From assembly GCA_973895155.1 (NCBI GenBank), contig OZ316893.1:26536001-26600000 (forward strand): 64,000 bases of DNA. The letters run 5' to 3'. A model generated the notes under the pieces. The model was not told where the DNA came from, searched no databases, and saw nothing but the letters and a program-made list of their open reading frames with translations. Made by a program: the position numbers and the translations under genes. The stretch comes from Marsupella aquatica (taxonomy: Eukaryota > Marchantiophyta). Of this stretch, positions 11,033 through 21,628 are shown piece after piece. Numbering within the stretch: position 1 is the first letter of the stretch; every line of letters starts with the position of its first letter.

Positions 11033-11049
11033 TGACGGGGACCCCGTCA
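11033..11049. repeat. Terminal 17 bp palindrome of the 4.5 kb insertion
   Basis: Eight-base arms TGACGGGG and CCCCGTCA are separated by one base and end exactly at the target-site duplication. Confidence 0.8.
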
Positions 11050-11169
11050 CACAGTTTGTACAACTCTCTCTGCCAATCCATCTGCCTCAGGATGATCGCA
11101 AGAAGTAGTACGATGATCAATCAGAGCTTGCTCACACAAACCCTCAAAATCTCCACGGAATTCCGTGCC

Positions 11170-13443
11170 CTAATCAGTCAACACCTCAGCTGGTGCTCCA
11201 AAGTGACTGAGTACTCGATCCAAAAATGTGGTAGCCACTCCTCCACTAGCTTTATCTGGCAATGCCACTAGTTCAATCCACTTGGAGAAGTGCTCCACCA
11301 TAACCAAAACATACCGATTGTGACGTTGGGTAAGAGGCAATGGACCAGCAAAGTCCAAACTCCATCGATATCCCAAACCCATGATCGGCAGCGGATGCAA
11401 CTGGGGAGTGGGAGCATTGAACGATGCTCGCACTTGATCACAAACCACACACTTAGCTATCAATTGCTGGACATCAGTGTGCATACCACGCCACCAATAC
11501 TGTGTGTGCAGCAAGCTATAAGTGCGCTTCACACCAAAGTGCCCTAACTCTTCGTGCGCATGTCGCACCAAATGTACTCGTTGTGACGGTTTTGGTACAA
11601 CCAATACCTTCCCATCACGTAGTACCCTCAAAAGATGGTTTCCTTCCCATCTAAATCTCTTGGCTCGTTGTAGAACCCTATCACGCTCCTTAGCATCAAC
11701 ATTGCCACCAATGGAGCCAACACGCAAATATTCCAACACTCTCACATCGTTGTGAATATCTTGCTGTCCAAAAACTACATCACCAACATCCATATTGGAA
11801 GACTCATCATCTCCTCTATCCAATGAAGTAGAGTCTACATATCCAGTACATACTGGCACCCAACAAAGGAAAGTAGACGCATGCCATCCTGGCACCATCT
11901 CCTTATCCGTCTCACCATGCCATCGGGCTCCAATCTCATCCTCTTGACTGGTACATGGATTGCGGCTCAACCCATCCGCATCCAAATTCACTTTTCCAGG
12001 TCTATGCACAACCTGAAAATCATACTCCTGCAACAACAATGCCCATCGTGCAAGCTTCCCTCTAAGCTTGTCAGACTCCATTAACCACTTGAGAGGTTGA
12101 TCATCAGTGATCAAGGTGAACAAATTACCAAACAAATAGCAACGGAAATGTGCCACAGCCCACACTGTTGCCAAACACTCTCCCTCATAAGAGCTATACT
12201 TAGCCTCTGCTGAATTGTTGGATCTACTGGCATACGCCACAACAAACTCACTCCCCTCATCATCCTTCTGAGTCAACACTGCTCCAAGCCCTACTCCACT
12301 CCAATCAGTGTGAAGCTGAAATGGTCGCCCTGAAATGGGTCTTCTCAAAATAGGTGTTGACGCCAGTCTTTCCTTCAACTCTTGGAAAGCATGCTCCTGG
12401 TCGTCTCCCCAAATCCACTCTTGATCCAACTTAGTGAGTATAGTTAAAGGTTTAGCAAGTTGGCTAAATCCTTTAACATACCTCCTATAGTAGCTCGCCA
12501 ATCCCAAGAATGCACGAACTCTGCTCACATCAGTAGGACGAGGAATCTGTGTAATGGCCTCCACCTTAGTTTGATGCACACCCAATCCTCCTGGGTAGAT
12601 AGTGTGGCCCAAATACTCAATCTTCTCTTGAAAGAACTTACACTTGCCGGGATGGAGCTTCAATCCATGTTCCCTCAATCTCTCAAACACAATCTGCAAA
12701 TGTCTCTGATGTTCTTCCACAGTAGAAGAATAAACCAAAATATCATCAATATAACATCTAACAAAATCCAAACCTGCAAGGATTCGATCCATGACTCTCT
12801 GGAACTCAGCTGGTGCATTCTTCAACCCAAATGGTAAGAACAACCACTGATACAAACGATCTTTGCCATAAGAATCAATCCCCCAGAATGTTGTCTTGGA
12901 CCTGTCAGAATGCCTAATTGGCAACTGATGGTACCCCGCTCTGAGGTCCAACGAACTAAAAATCCTTGCATGCCCCACTGCATCAAAGATCTCCTCCGGT
13001 GTGGGCATGGCATATCGATCAGATTTTGTCTGACGATTAATAGGCCGGTAATCACCGCACATTCGCCTATCCGTGTAATTGCCATGTACATCCTTCTTGG
13101 CTGGCATCACTGTGGCAGATGCATACTCCCCATATGAAATCTCCACCAAACCAGCTTCCAACAAATCCTGAGTTCTACTCTGAATCAACGCCCTCTCCAT
13201 ATCACTATATCGGTATGGTCGTCGAAAGATTGGCGCATCACTAGCCAATTCAATCTGAATACCAGGGCCCTTCAATGTTCCCAAATCCTTCATGCTAAAT
13301 GCAAAACAATTCCCGTAACTCTTCAAGAATTGATGCATTCGACGTCTCTCACCCCCTGTCAACTTAGGGCCAATTTGTGGCTCCCAACTCTCCATCAAAG
13401 CCATGTTGTCTTCCTTTGGGGTTGAAGAGATAGTCGGTGGTTG
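11170..13443 (-). CDS. Reverse transcriptase, RNase H and integrase region of the outer polyprotein
   Basis: Following TAG 13446-13444 the same frame continues to TAG 11172-11170. Counting from ATG 13404, the RT active site YIDDILVYS is at about residue 218. RNase H follows (HTDWSGVGLGAVLTQ, YEGE, TDDQPLKWL), then the integrase HHCC zinc finger (HEELGH..CVVCDQ) and core Asp residues (SLDFAGP and VLTD). The stop falls where integrases have DQG, so a Gln codon was lost. The remaining core with its Glu (DHPEADGLAERV) continues to 11050, where the 4.5 kb insertion begins. The domain order RT-RNase H-integrase places it in Ty3/gypsy. Confidence 0.94.
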   Translation of the reverse strand, partial: QPPTISSTPKEDNMALMESWEPQIGPKLTGGERRRMHQFLKSYGNCFAFSMKDLGTLKGPGIQIELASDAPIFRRPYRYSDMERALIQSRTQDLLEAGLVEISYGEYASATVMPAKKDVHGNYTDRRMCGDYRPINRQTKSDRYAMPTPEEIFDAVGHARIFSSLDLRAGYHQLPIRHSDRSKTTFWGIDSYGKDRLYQWLFLPFGLKNAPAEFQRVMDRILAGLDFVRCYIDDILVYSSTVEEHQRHLQIVFERLREHGLKLHPGKCKFFQEKIEYLGHTIYPGGLGVHQTKVEAITQIPRPTDVSRVRAFLGLASYYRRYVKGFSQLAKPLTILTKLDQEWIWGDDQEHAFQELKERLASTPILRRPISGRPFQLHTDWSGVGLGAVLTQKDDEGSEFVVAYASRSNNSAEAKYSSYEGECLATVWAVAHFRCYLFGNLFTLITDDQPLKWLMESDKLRGKLARWALLLQEYDFQVVHRPGKVNLDADGLSRNPCTSQEDEIGARWHGETDKEMVPGWHASTFLCWVPVCTGYVDSTSLDRGDDESSNMDVGDVVFGQQDIHNDVRVLEYLRVGSIGGNVDAKERDRVLQRAKRFRWEGNHLLRVLRDGKVLVVPKPSQRVHLVRHAHEELGHFGVKRTYSLLHTQYWWRGMHTDVQQLIAKCVVCDQVRASFNAPTPQLHPLPIMGLGYRWSLDFAGPLPLTQRHNRYVLVMVEHFSKWIELVALPDKASGGVATTFLDRVLSHFGAPAEVLTD

Positions 13444-13446
13444 CTA

Positions 13447-14918
13447 TTTAGCAACAATTTGAGCAGTCCCAACCTGCTCGACAATCTGTCCTGCCTTGGC
13501 CAATCTTGCCATAGGTCCATGGACTGTCTGCTCGCCCCCAGCTGTGGTCGCTACTGTCTTAGTAGACCGCAAGCTCACCAATGGACGATCAGTAACACCA
13601 AAAGAGCGCATCCGCAATTGTTCAGCTAATCCCAAGCTGATAATCCAAGTCAAGAAATTTAAATCCATGGCTTGACCAAGGACTTGGCAGCGTGAACGCT
13701 CTGACACAGAAGCAACTACAGTAGTGCCAGTCAAAAATCCCATAGCACGCTCTCTTTCATCAGCAGTAGGTTCCACTAATTGTTGTAGAGCTGTATCCCA
13801 TACAAGTCCAGGCCCACCTGCTCTGAATGCATATGAAGCAGAATGGCTCACAAAAGTGGGTAATGCATAACGTGGGCGACCAACTACATTGACCACTGCC
13901 AATGGAGGTCTGTCAGGCTGGGTCACACCTTGTGCACGACGCCCTGGATCCAAAATATCATCCACCACCAAGGTTGTTGAGCGAGGAATGCTATCAAATG
14001 CTCGCTTTAACACCTCACAAGGTAACAAATTAGTCCACCACAAGCGTGGATGATGTGCACGAGAACCCACACGTGCAGCATCCAATAACACAGCAGGTCC
14101 AATCCAAGACTTAACCTAATGAACGCTGGCAACAAGTCGATGACGATCATCACCCAATAATGGCACATTCTCCAAAATGTAGGGAGGGGAATGTGTCTGA
14201 TGCAACTGAAGATGACGCAACACCCGTAACATCTCCCAAAACAATGCAGATCTTGGATCATGAAGTCCATCTCCAACTCCAGCTCTAGATTGACCCTGAC
14301 ATGGCCAACCTGCAATCACGAAATCAATGGGGCCAACGCGATCCAGATGATCCGCCCCCAACAATGAAATATCAGTTGGTAATGCATGTTGATAACCACG
14401 AACGGCATCCACTGGCAACAATTGTGGGTAGCGTTCGACCAACAATGCCACATGATGTAATGAGACTCTACGTGTTGTCTCATCAGTCTCCACATACAAA
14501 TAACGACGCACCGAAATGCCGGCTTGAAGAACGGCAGGCAATCCAGTGCTAATTCCACCGAATAAATCCAACAAACAAATACCCTCATGTGGATATTGCC
14601 ATGCAATAGGAGTAGTATCCAGTGGTGAAAGAGTCACTGGTCCATTTGCAGTTGATTGCTCTGCTCCTGATTGCGGTGTGAAAGCATGACGCCATGCATC
14701 ATATATCAATCGGGCCGCACTTTGTGGCAAGGCCTGTCCAGTACCCCATATTGGTGTCACAACACTATCAATGGGCAATCCATGCATCAAGTGTTCCTCA
14801 TGTGCCTCCTCCACTGTAGAAACATCTGCTGCATGTGCGTTACCCTCAATCAAATCATCAGTTCCAGTAATCAAACTACTAAATGCTGCCAAAGATAATG
14901 GTGCAGATTTGGGGCCTC
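13447..14918 (-). CDS. DNMT3-like cytosine-C5 DNA methyltransferase domain of the retroelement polyprotein (one internal stop)
   Basis: On the minus strand the domain shows motif I (LLDLFGGISTGL, about 14574-14539), the catalytic motif IV (AGWPCQGQS, Cys at 14301-14299), an ALFWEMLRVLR helix, motif VI (YILENV, Glu at 14172-14170), then, after TAG 14116-14118, AHHPRLWWTNLLP (compare the AHRARYFWGNLP type segment of DNMT3) and a final VLGQAMDLNFLTW motif X. The ordering is that of an unpermuted C5 methyltransferase, not the rearranged DRM type. The frame is shared with protease upstream and RT downstream, so it is part of the polyprotein, not a host gene fragment. The first 25 or so residues of the frame as it reads through 14919-14991 come from the nested LTR. 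It ends at TAG 13444-13446. Methylation specificity cannot be told from sequence. Confidence 0.9.
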
Positions 14919-14920
14919 TA

Positions 14921-16042
14921 TGGTATAGCCGGAAGAATCCAAAGTGACACTTTTCACTTAAAGACCAAGGTTTCGATCCCTTTAAGAACAAAAAAGGAAT
15001 GGATTGAATGATTGTAACTATTTTGAAGACTTAAGAGTATCACTCAAACCAAATCTTCAGACAAAAGAGAAATAAATGGATAAACTAACAAAATGAACAA
15101 AAAAGATTAATTCCCAAGTCATGGATTATGGAAAAGCTTTTAGAACCAAGGTCCAATGGATTGAATCTCCACTGCCACTCCTTCAAAAAGGATTCTGGTT
15201 TTATCGTGTTAACAAGATTGCAACAAATCTCGCCTCAATTGCTCTTCTCCATCACCATGAAAATATAAACAGAAAGGGTAAATGCTCACCAACACCAAAG
15301 TAGCTTTCTGGTGACCGATACAACGATACTCACTAAAATGCCCTCAACATGGATAGAACTTTGGCAATACACAACTCCGATCTATCACTAGTGGGTATGC
15401 CAAAGTAAGGGTAACGGTACTAACTATTCTGAAATCAAAATCTTGCTCCTTTTTATCCACATTTATCATTGAATTCCTAGCGATTCTTGACCCACAAGCA
15501 ATCCTAATTTGAATTCATATGATCTTGGAAATTTGTAATGAAAAACTCAGGCACCAACAGGAATAAATTCATTACATCACAAAGGAAGTGTTTTACTTCA
15601 TTCATAAATCATTCTCGAAAGCAATGATTACAAAGGAAGGAGGGAAACTTGCAAAAGTTTGCAACACTGAATACAAGCTTCACTGGAAAACAAAAAGGAA
15701 AACGATAATCTTATAGGTCTAAGTGGAGCATAAAAAGGGGAAATGAAAAGTCATGCCTTTTCAAAACCTAGAAAAAAGGTAATAAAAATTGAGTACTAAA
15801 CTAAGGTAGAAAAAGATCACTAAATAACTAGGGTAAATGGGTAACAAAAATCTGTCTTCGAACTTCCGCCGAGTATCGTCCTTCATAAGTTTGGTCTCCA
15901 TGGGACACCTCTCAGAAGCGTCCTTCATAAGTATTGTCAGTCAGGTAAAGTTGGGCATTTGGGTACCAAAATGCAATTAATTCATGAACTTTGCATCTTA
16001 TTTCCATCTTCCATTGATTTTGCAAAAAATTCAGGTGTCACA
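14921..16042 (-). repeat. 3' LTR of the nested element
   Basis: It is 1122 bp with TG..CA ends on the minus strand and about 99 percent identical by eye to 20270-21391. The small open frames in it are shared by both LTRs and show no family resemblance. Confidence 0.95.
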
Positions 16043-16060
16043 TAGCCCTCTCCTCAAATG
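16043..16060 (-). promoter_or_regulatory. Polypurine tract of the nested element
   Basis: On the minus strand a TTTGAGGAGAGGGCTA stretch lies directly before the 3' LTR, the expected plus-strand priming site. Confidence 0.75.
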
Positions 16061-16212
16061 GCGCCGTGTCCTCACAAGCCATAATTCAGATGAACTTCAA
16101 ATGTCTTCATAAAGTCTTCACAAAATTGACACAAAAAGAAGGAGGCTGATGTGGCATCTCACATAAATAAATCAGAACTGTAAAATGGGCGCTTGTTGAC
16201 ATCATCGAAGGA

Positions 16213-17961
16213 TCAAAGTCCAACTCCAAAACCGGTATCTAACAAAGGTGGGGTAACCTTGATAGAAGGTAACTGAGCTATCCATTGAATCTGTTGCCTT
16301 CCCTTGGAGGTCTTGCTTTTAATAGCCATAATCTTCTTGAGTTTACCTCGGAATTCCACTAAAGTGTCATCCTTCTGTTTTCTAATGATTACTCCGTCAG
16401 GGCCTACCCATGCAAAGTAAGCAAATGGCCACTTAAAATCTGGATGAGGTGGTGGAAAAGGGGCATAAACTCTGCGACAATGGTAAACCCAGTTCCACAT
16501 CTCAATAGACTCCAGCCGGCAGGATCTGAGCATATCAATGGGCAAAAGCAGATTTGGACAAGTGTAAGTAGCACAGAAGCTCTGTTGACGACCATGAATA
16601 ACTGGTGGGGAAACAGGTGGCAAAATTTGTCTTCTGCTGAAGGCAGCTTGATTCACCAACTCACTGAATCGATAATTCCATTCTGCTGGACTCCATTGAT
16701 GCAACGTGAAAATCTGAGGTGGTACTAACTCTAGAGGTGAAGTATGAACAAAAGCAGGAGCTATAGGTACTGGTGCAACTGGAGTAGGCTCGACTTCTGG
16801 TGGTATTTCCTCAGCAGGAACCGATGCAGAAGGACTACAAGCTGCTGGTGGAGATGAATTGACAGGAATCTCTTTTGAGTCAGCATCAACATCAAATGTC
16901 TCCTTCTCGGATAGATCCTGGTCCTCATCAACCGGTTCTACTTCTGTATGGCGTCCAGCGACGATGTCCAAATCTCGTCTTAATTCAGTCACAGCATCAA
17001 CCACATTCAGTCTAGTGCAATTCAAAATGTCACAAATCTGATCAAGTAGAGTCGAATCCGAGGGTGAAGCTTGAGAAGAACCAGGTTCATTTGATGTTGG
17101 CTTAGGTAGCTTTCGCTTCTTGAGCTTTGGTTTTTCAGTCGAAGGAAATAAGAACTCTAACTTAATCTTCTCTTCATCATTCAGACATTTCTCACTCCAA
17201 TAGATATGAGCAATGTAAGAAGGAAGATAAGAAAATTTGATAATCTTCTAAGCCATCCTAGAAATCTGATTCTGCACCTGAGTATGAATGACATCGAATA
17301 GAATCTGGGACCAATTGATCTGCTCCTTGCCTTCTAGAGAAACAACGATGGTGGTAGCCAAGGCTAGAGAAATCCTGGTTTGCTTCTCAAGTTTCAGAAT
17401 AGGGATCAGAAATGCAAAAATAGGAGTCAGGTCAAGGAGGTCCAAACAATGCTCGATCATCCATCCGCTCCTTCTCTGCCACGATTGGGGCTGAAACTTG
17501 CTCTCCACATAACCACGATGCTCGGTCTCTCCATCCAGCAATCCTTTCCCTTTCCTTGGTGTCCTATAAACTTTGGCAATCACTTTTAATGTCCAAGCTT
17601 CTGGATTGGCTCGAATGCCCTCATTACGCTTCCGCTTCTTGGTTCGAAAAGTGCTCTGCTCAGAACCATCGAGAATTGACCATGGCAACTTAATCAAGAA
17701 GTCGAGGCCCATCTTAGCCAGGTTCTCCGTTAGGCATTTCATACCTTCCTTTGTTTGAGGGTATTCTGGTCGAGGAGCCCGAGTTGTATATTTCTCTGTC
17801 ATGACTCCACAAAACAGGTCCACTTCGCTGGCCGTTGTTCGCCAAACGCTTGAGCTTGCTTCCAATTTCTCCCGCAATTTCTGCACTCCACTTCTGTGTC
17901 TGGTCCTTGCGCTCCCTTTCCAACTTGAATCAGTCCAAACGCTCCACTCATCAGCCCGCAA
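16213..17961 (-). CDS. Unknown downstream ORF of the nested element, split by one stop
   Basis: Two open segments in one frame (17961-17248 and 17025-16213) are joined through an open stretch with a TAG at 17248-17250. The first is basic (RTKKRKRNEG) followed by a hydrophobic segment (IFAFLIPILKL). The second has a Pro-rich acidic linker and a C-terminal YTCPNLLLPIDML region. I do not recognise the family. Similar extra ORFs downstream of gag are known in some plant gypsy lineages, but no specific match is claimed. Confidence 0.5.
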
Positions 17962-17963
17962 TG

Positions 17964-18874
17964 TCAGTTGAGGTGCGCGCCTTCCTCAGCCGCCATCGCC
18001 ATATTGAAAGCTCGAGCAGCAGCTCCTTCCTCTTTATATTTAGCCAGGAATGCAGCCTTCAATTTTCCCCAATCCTGCTTGTCAGGGAAATGGTCGTACC
18101 ATTTTTGAGCACCTTTCTTCATCAAGCCTCCAAACAAGTTGGCCTTCTCAACATCCTGGCTTTGTCCATTGGATGCTGCCGCAACTTCAAACTCCTTGAG
18201 ATACACTTTTGCATCCTCCTTTGAAGTGCCAAAGAACCTATCATATCTCACATTGTTTCGAGCCATGGTTGGTGTAGGAAAAATAGAAATAACAGGGAGG
18301 GCTGAACGAGTAGCAACAGGAAGTGTGAAAGGCTTAGCAAAAGGATTGGTAGTCCCTTGAGGACTCACACAACTCGAGCTGCTGGAATGACTGCTATTTC
18401 CTGAGCTACTGCTCTTCTCGCTAGAAGATGAACTCCCTATTTCACTCAATGGATTCGCACCATCGGAATGTGAGAAAATGTCAGATTCTCTCCTTCAAGT
18501 GGTATCCCAATTAAGTTCTTTGGTGAATCAGGAATTCCTTTTGAGATAACAGATTCACCTTCTTCTAATTGATCGGATCGCCTTAAGGCACGGACAGTCT
18601 CTGAGCCCTTCCGTGACTTATGTGATCCAATCAACTTTGGGCCTGACCAAAGGTTGACGAACAGAGGTCTAGATGCTGTGGGCTGCTCCATAGACCCGCT
18701 TGAAACTCCCTCTTGGATGGATTTCACTTGCTTCCACATGCTTCCAGGCACAGGTGCTCCAGGTGTTTGAAACTCAGGAAGCAACGTTCGAGGCTCGACT
18801 GCCTTCCTCGAAGTTTCAGGTCTCCCGGATGTTTTGCTCACTCTCTTGGCGATTGCTTGTTCGTCCTGCGACAT
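17964..18874 (-). CDS. Gag-like frames of the nested element
   Basis: A frame from 18874 to 18446 (start MSQDEQAIAKR) overlaps a second from 18449 to 17964. The latter carries a Retrotrans_gag-like segment (RYDRFFGTSKEDAKVYLKEF, then KKGAQKWYDHFPDKQDW and LKAAFLAKYKEEG). The two are in different phases, joined at a four-base overlap, so either a frameshift is used or one has occurred. No zinc knuckle is seen. Confidence 0.65.
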
Positions 18875-19055
18875 GCCTTACTCCCAAATTTGGTTGCACA
18901 AATAGAAGGCAAGTAGGCTAAATGATGGTTCCCTTCCATCATATCAGATCTAAACGGACTCTATCGATGGTGCCTGTCCAAGTCTTCCTTTTCAGATCCT
19001 CCAGCTTGGAAAGGTGGCGGTGCTCAATCTGAACAGTTGCACCTCTCCAATTCTA

Positions 19056-19118
19056 AACAAAGGGTGGCACCCTTTTATATCCTCAAGCACGCACCTTTTT
19101 ATATCCTCAAGCACGCAC
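19056..19118 (-). promoter_or_regulatory. Duplicated TATA-like segment upstream of the nested gag frame
   Basis: A 26 bp unit containing CCTTTTTATATCCTCAAGCAC on the plus strand is tandemly duplicated. On the minus strand each copy gives a TATAAAAAGG or TATAAAAGGG box about 200 bp before ATG 18874. It may be an internal promoter, though it could be chance. Confidence 0.4.
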
Positions 19119-19516
19119 CTCTCGCTTGCTCCCGATTAACGCACCCTCATTCGCGACTCAACATTTCTTTGGGACGCATTCGCGTGGCGTCCTTCATCCT
19201 TGGGATGCCTCTTCGTGGCGTCCTTCACAGTCATCTCTATCCTAAATCTAGCTTGACGTTATTGTACAATTTACTTAATTAATCAATAATTTTACTCCTC
19301 GACCTTCTTCTATTTCTTTGTCTAACTTTGTTTTAAACAGTCAATTTCAGATTTGGAATTCTGCCGCCCATTAGGTCATTAGGATCCCTAAGGATTCAAA
19401 ACTTCAGAAATCAATATGTAAATTCATGGGTTTTGAGCTTAAGGAGGAGGCGAGGTGTGCCCTGACTGGTGGAATTTTCCAAAACAAAATTGATTGTTTT
19501 GATCTTACTGCAAACC

Positions 19517-20079
19517 CTAATGTATCCAGGTGCTATTTAACAAAATTGAGGGAAGGGAAAAAATCTGGGAATCCACAATTAAGAAATCTAGTTCAAATGT
19601 CTCATCACCTATTTGGGTTCGAACATTTCTTACAAGCCCCTTGGGTCTAATTATCTCTCCATTGTTGATTCTCAGTCTTTCAGGAGTGGGTAGCAGTTGC
19701 CTAATACCCACTCTATCAGCGATTTCAGTGGTCATCAAATTGTTTTGGGATCCTTTATCCATAACTACATTGGACAATACAATTCCCCCAATTACCACTT
19801 CAAATTCAAATTCAAATTCCTCTTCCATCTTAAAGAATTGATGATTGCTTATTGGAATTTGGCCGGACACTTCCCTGGTTCTTTGAAATCCTCCAATCTC
19901 TTTTGTGCTGACGCTCCCTGAATCTGCCTCTTTCCGCTGGTGACATCAGGCTCAACCAATTTCCTTAGCATGCCCACCAATAATCTTGGGGCGTTCTCTA
20001 AGGTATATGGATTTTTCTCAAACCTAAAATCCTTCCCACTTTCTGACGTAGACATGTTTGCATATGCTTCTTCTCTCAA
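19517..20079 (-). pseudogene. Degenerate protease-like region of the nested element
   Basis: Two overlapping frames (20079-19849 and 19870-19517) follow the primer-binding site. The second resembles a retroelement aspartic protease (VVIGGIVLSNVVMDKGSQNN, then a Leu-rich FELDFLIVD strand) but has DKG where DTG or DSG is required, so it should be inactive. Placement upstream of the gag-like frame is the reverse of the usual order and suggests a chimeric element. Confidence 0.5.
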
Positions 20080-20239
20080 TTCTCCAAATCAAATAAGCCT
20101 CCTTGAAGCCAATACAATTCCCCTCAACTCCATATTACACTTCTCTCTTCACAAATCAAAACTTCTCCCCAGAATTTCAATTTCTCATCTTTTCAATTTT
20201 TCAGCATTCATTGCCTGAACATCAACCTCATTCCTTCAT

Positions 20240-20261
20240 CCGTTCCCCGGCAGCGGCGCCA
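20240..20261 (-). promoter_or_regulatory. Primer-binding site (tRNA-Asp type)
   Basis: On the minus strand this reads TGGCGCCGCTGCCGGGGA..., the primer-binding form common in plant Ty3/gypsy Tat/Athila-type elements, eight bases beyond the 5' LTR. Confidence 0.85.
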
Positions 20262-20269
20262 AAAAGATG

Positions 20270-21391
20270 TGGTATAGCCGGAAGAATCCAAAGTGACACT
20301 TTTCACTTAAAGACCAAGGTTTCGATCCCTTTAAGAACAGAAAAGGAATGGATTGAATGATTGTAACTGTTTTGAAGACTTAAGAGTATCACTCAAACCA
20401 AATCTTCAGACAAAAGAGAAATAAATGGATAAACTAACAAAATGAACAGAAAAGATTAATTCCCAAGTCATGGATTATGGAAAAGCTTTTAGAACCAAGG
20501 TCCAATGGATTGAATCTACACTGCCACTCCTTCAAAAAGGATTCTGGTTTTATCGTGTTAACAAGATTGCAACAAATCTCGCCTCAATTGCTCTTCTCCA
20601 TCACCATGAAAATATAAACAGAAAGGGTAAATGCTCACCAACACCAAAGTAGCTTTCTGGTGACCGATACAATGATACTCACTAAAATGCCGTCAACATG
20701 GATAGAACTTTGGCGATACACAACTCCGATCTATCACTAGTGGGTATGCCAAAGTAAGGGTAACGGTACTAACTATTCTGAAATCAAAATCTTGCTCCTT
20801 TTTATCCACATTTATCATTGAATTCCTAGCGATTCTTGACCCACAAGCAATCCTAATTTGAATTCATATGATCTTGGAAATTTGTAATGAAAAACTCAGG
20901 CACCAACAGGAATAAATTCATTACATCACAAAGGAAGTGTTTTACTTCATTCATAAATCATTCTCGAAAGCAATGATTACAAAGGAAGGAGGGAAACTTG
21001 CAAAAGTTTGCAACACTGAATACAAGCTTCACTGGAAAACAAAAAGGAAAACGATAATCTTATAGGTCTAAGTGGAGCATAAAAAGGGGAAATGAAAAGT
21101 CATGCCTTTTCAAAACCTAGAAAAAAGGTAATAAAAATTGATTACTAAACTAAGGTAGAAAAAGATCACTAAATAACTAGGGTAAATGGGTAACAAAAAT
21201 CTGTCTTCGAACTTCCGCCGAGTATCGTCCTTCATAAGTTTGGTCTCCATGGGACACCTCTCAGAAGTGTCCTTCATAAGTATTGTCAGCCAGGTAAAGT
21301 TGGGCATTTGGGTACCAAAATGCAATTAATTCGTGAACTTTGCATCTTATTTCCATCTTCCATTGATTTTGCAAAAACTTCAGGTGTCACA
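20270..21391 (-). repeat. 5' LTR of the nested element
   Basis: It has the same length and ends as the left LTR, and is followed on the minus strand by the primer-binding site at 20261-20240. Confidence 0.95.
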
Positions 21392-21628
21392 GCCTCCAAT
21401 AGGTCCACTAAATCGCACGGGCAATTGACTCAATCGAGCATCTCCAGATTGCCAATCAGGTCGGTACGACACTGATTCATTCCAAAAATCAAGAACAAAT
21501 CCCATAGGATAGAGAACTGTACATCCCACCAAGACATCATATGACTCAGCCTTAGTCAAAATAGCTCGAGCCTGGATCCGTGAATTATCCTTTGAATAAT
21601 CCTCCTGAATCCTAAGTTCAAGTGCTCG

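Larger units (their letters stand above)
6530..11049 (-). mobile_element. 4.52 kb insertion of unknown class, with 10 bp target-site duplication
   Basis: CACAGTTTGT occurs at 6520-6529 and 11050-11059, exactly where the integrase coding sequence is split, and the integrase frame continues from one side to the other. A 10 bp duplication suits Mutator-like elements (usually 9-11 bp), but I see no matching terminal inverted repeats. The right terminus is a perfect palindrome (11033-11049, TGACGGGG-A-CCCCGTCA); the left terminus has no counterpart. It holds one 617-residue ORF on the minus strand and a GC-rich hairpin region upstream of it. No transposase, RT or LTR pair is recognised. Confidence 0.75.
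14919..21391 (-). mobile_element. Nested non-autonomous LTR retrotransposon (large retrotransposon derivative)
   Basis: Two LTRs of identical length (1122 bp) flank 4.2 kb. On the minus strand they begin TGTGACACC and end CTATACCA. A primer-binding site complementary to the tRNA-Asp type end (TGGCGCC) follows the right LTR, and a purine tract GAGGAGAGGG precedes the left LTR. GCCTC (14914-14918 and 21392-21396) is the target-site duplication; two extra bases (TA, 14919-14920) lie between LTR and duplication on the left. About a dozen substitutions and no indels separate the LTRs, so it is young. No RT, RNase H or integrase is seen, so it depends on another element. Confidence 0.92.

Noticed and set aside
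6530-11049. Helitron
   Set aside because: Helitrons insert between A and T without duplication and end in CTRR; here a 10 bp duplication is present.
6530-11049. LTR retrotransposon
   Set aside because: The first and last few hundred bases do not match each other and no primer-binding site or RT is seen.
12460-13137. Plus-strand open frames opposite the RT region
   Set aside because: They are shadows of the strongly supported RT/RNase H frame on the minus strand.
13447-14918. Methyltransferase as bacterial contamination or an independent host gene
   Set aside because: It shares one frame with protease upstream and RT downstream and sits inside a element bounded by LTRs and a target-site duplication.
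15121-15303. 60-codon frame present in both nested LTRs
   Set aside because: Its duplication simply follows from the LTR pair; no family resemblance.
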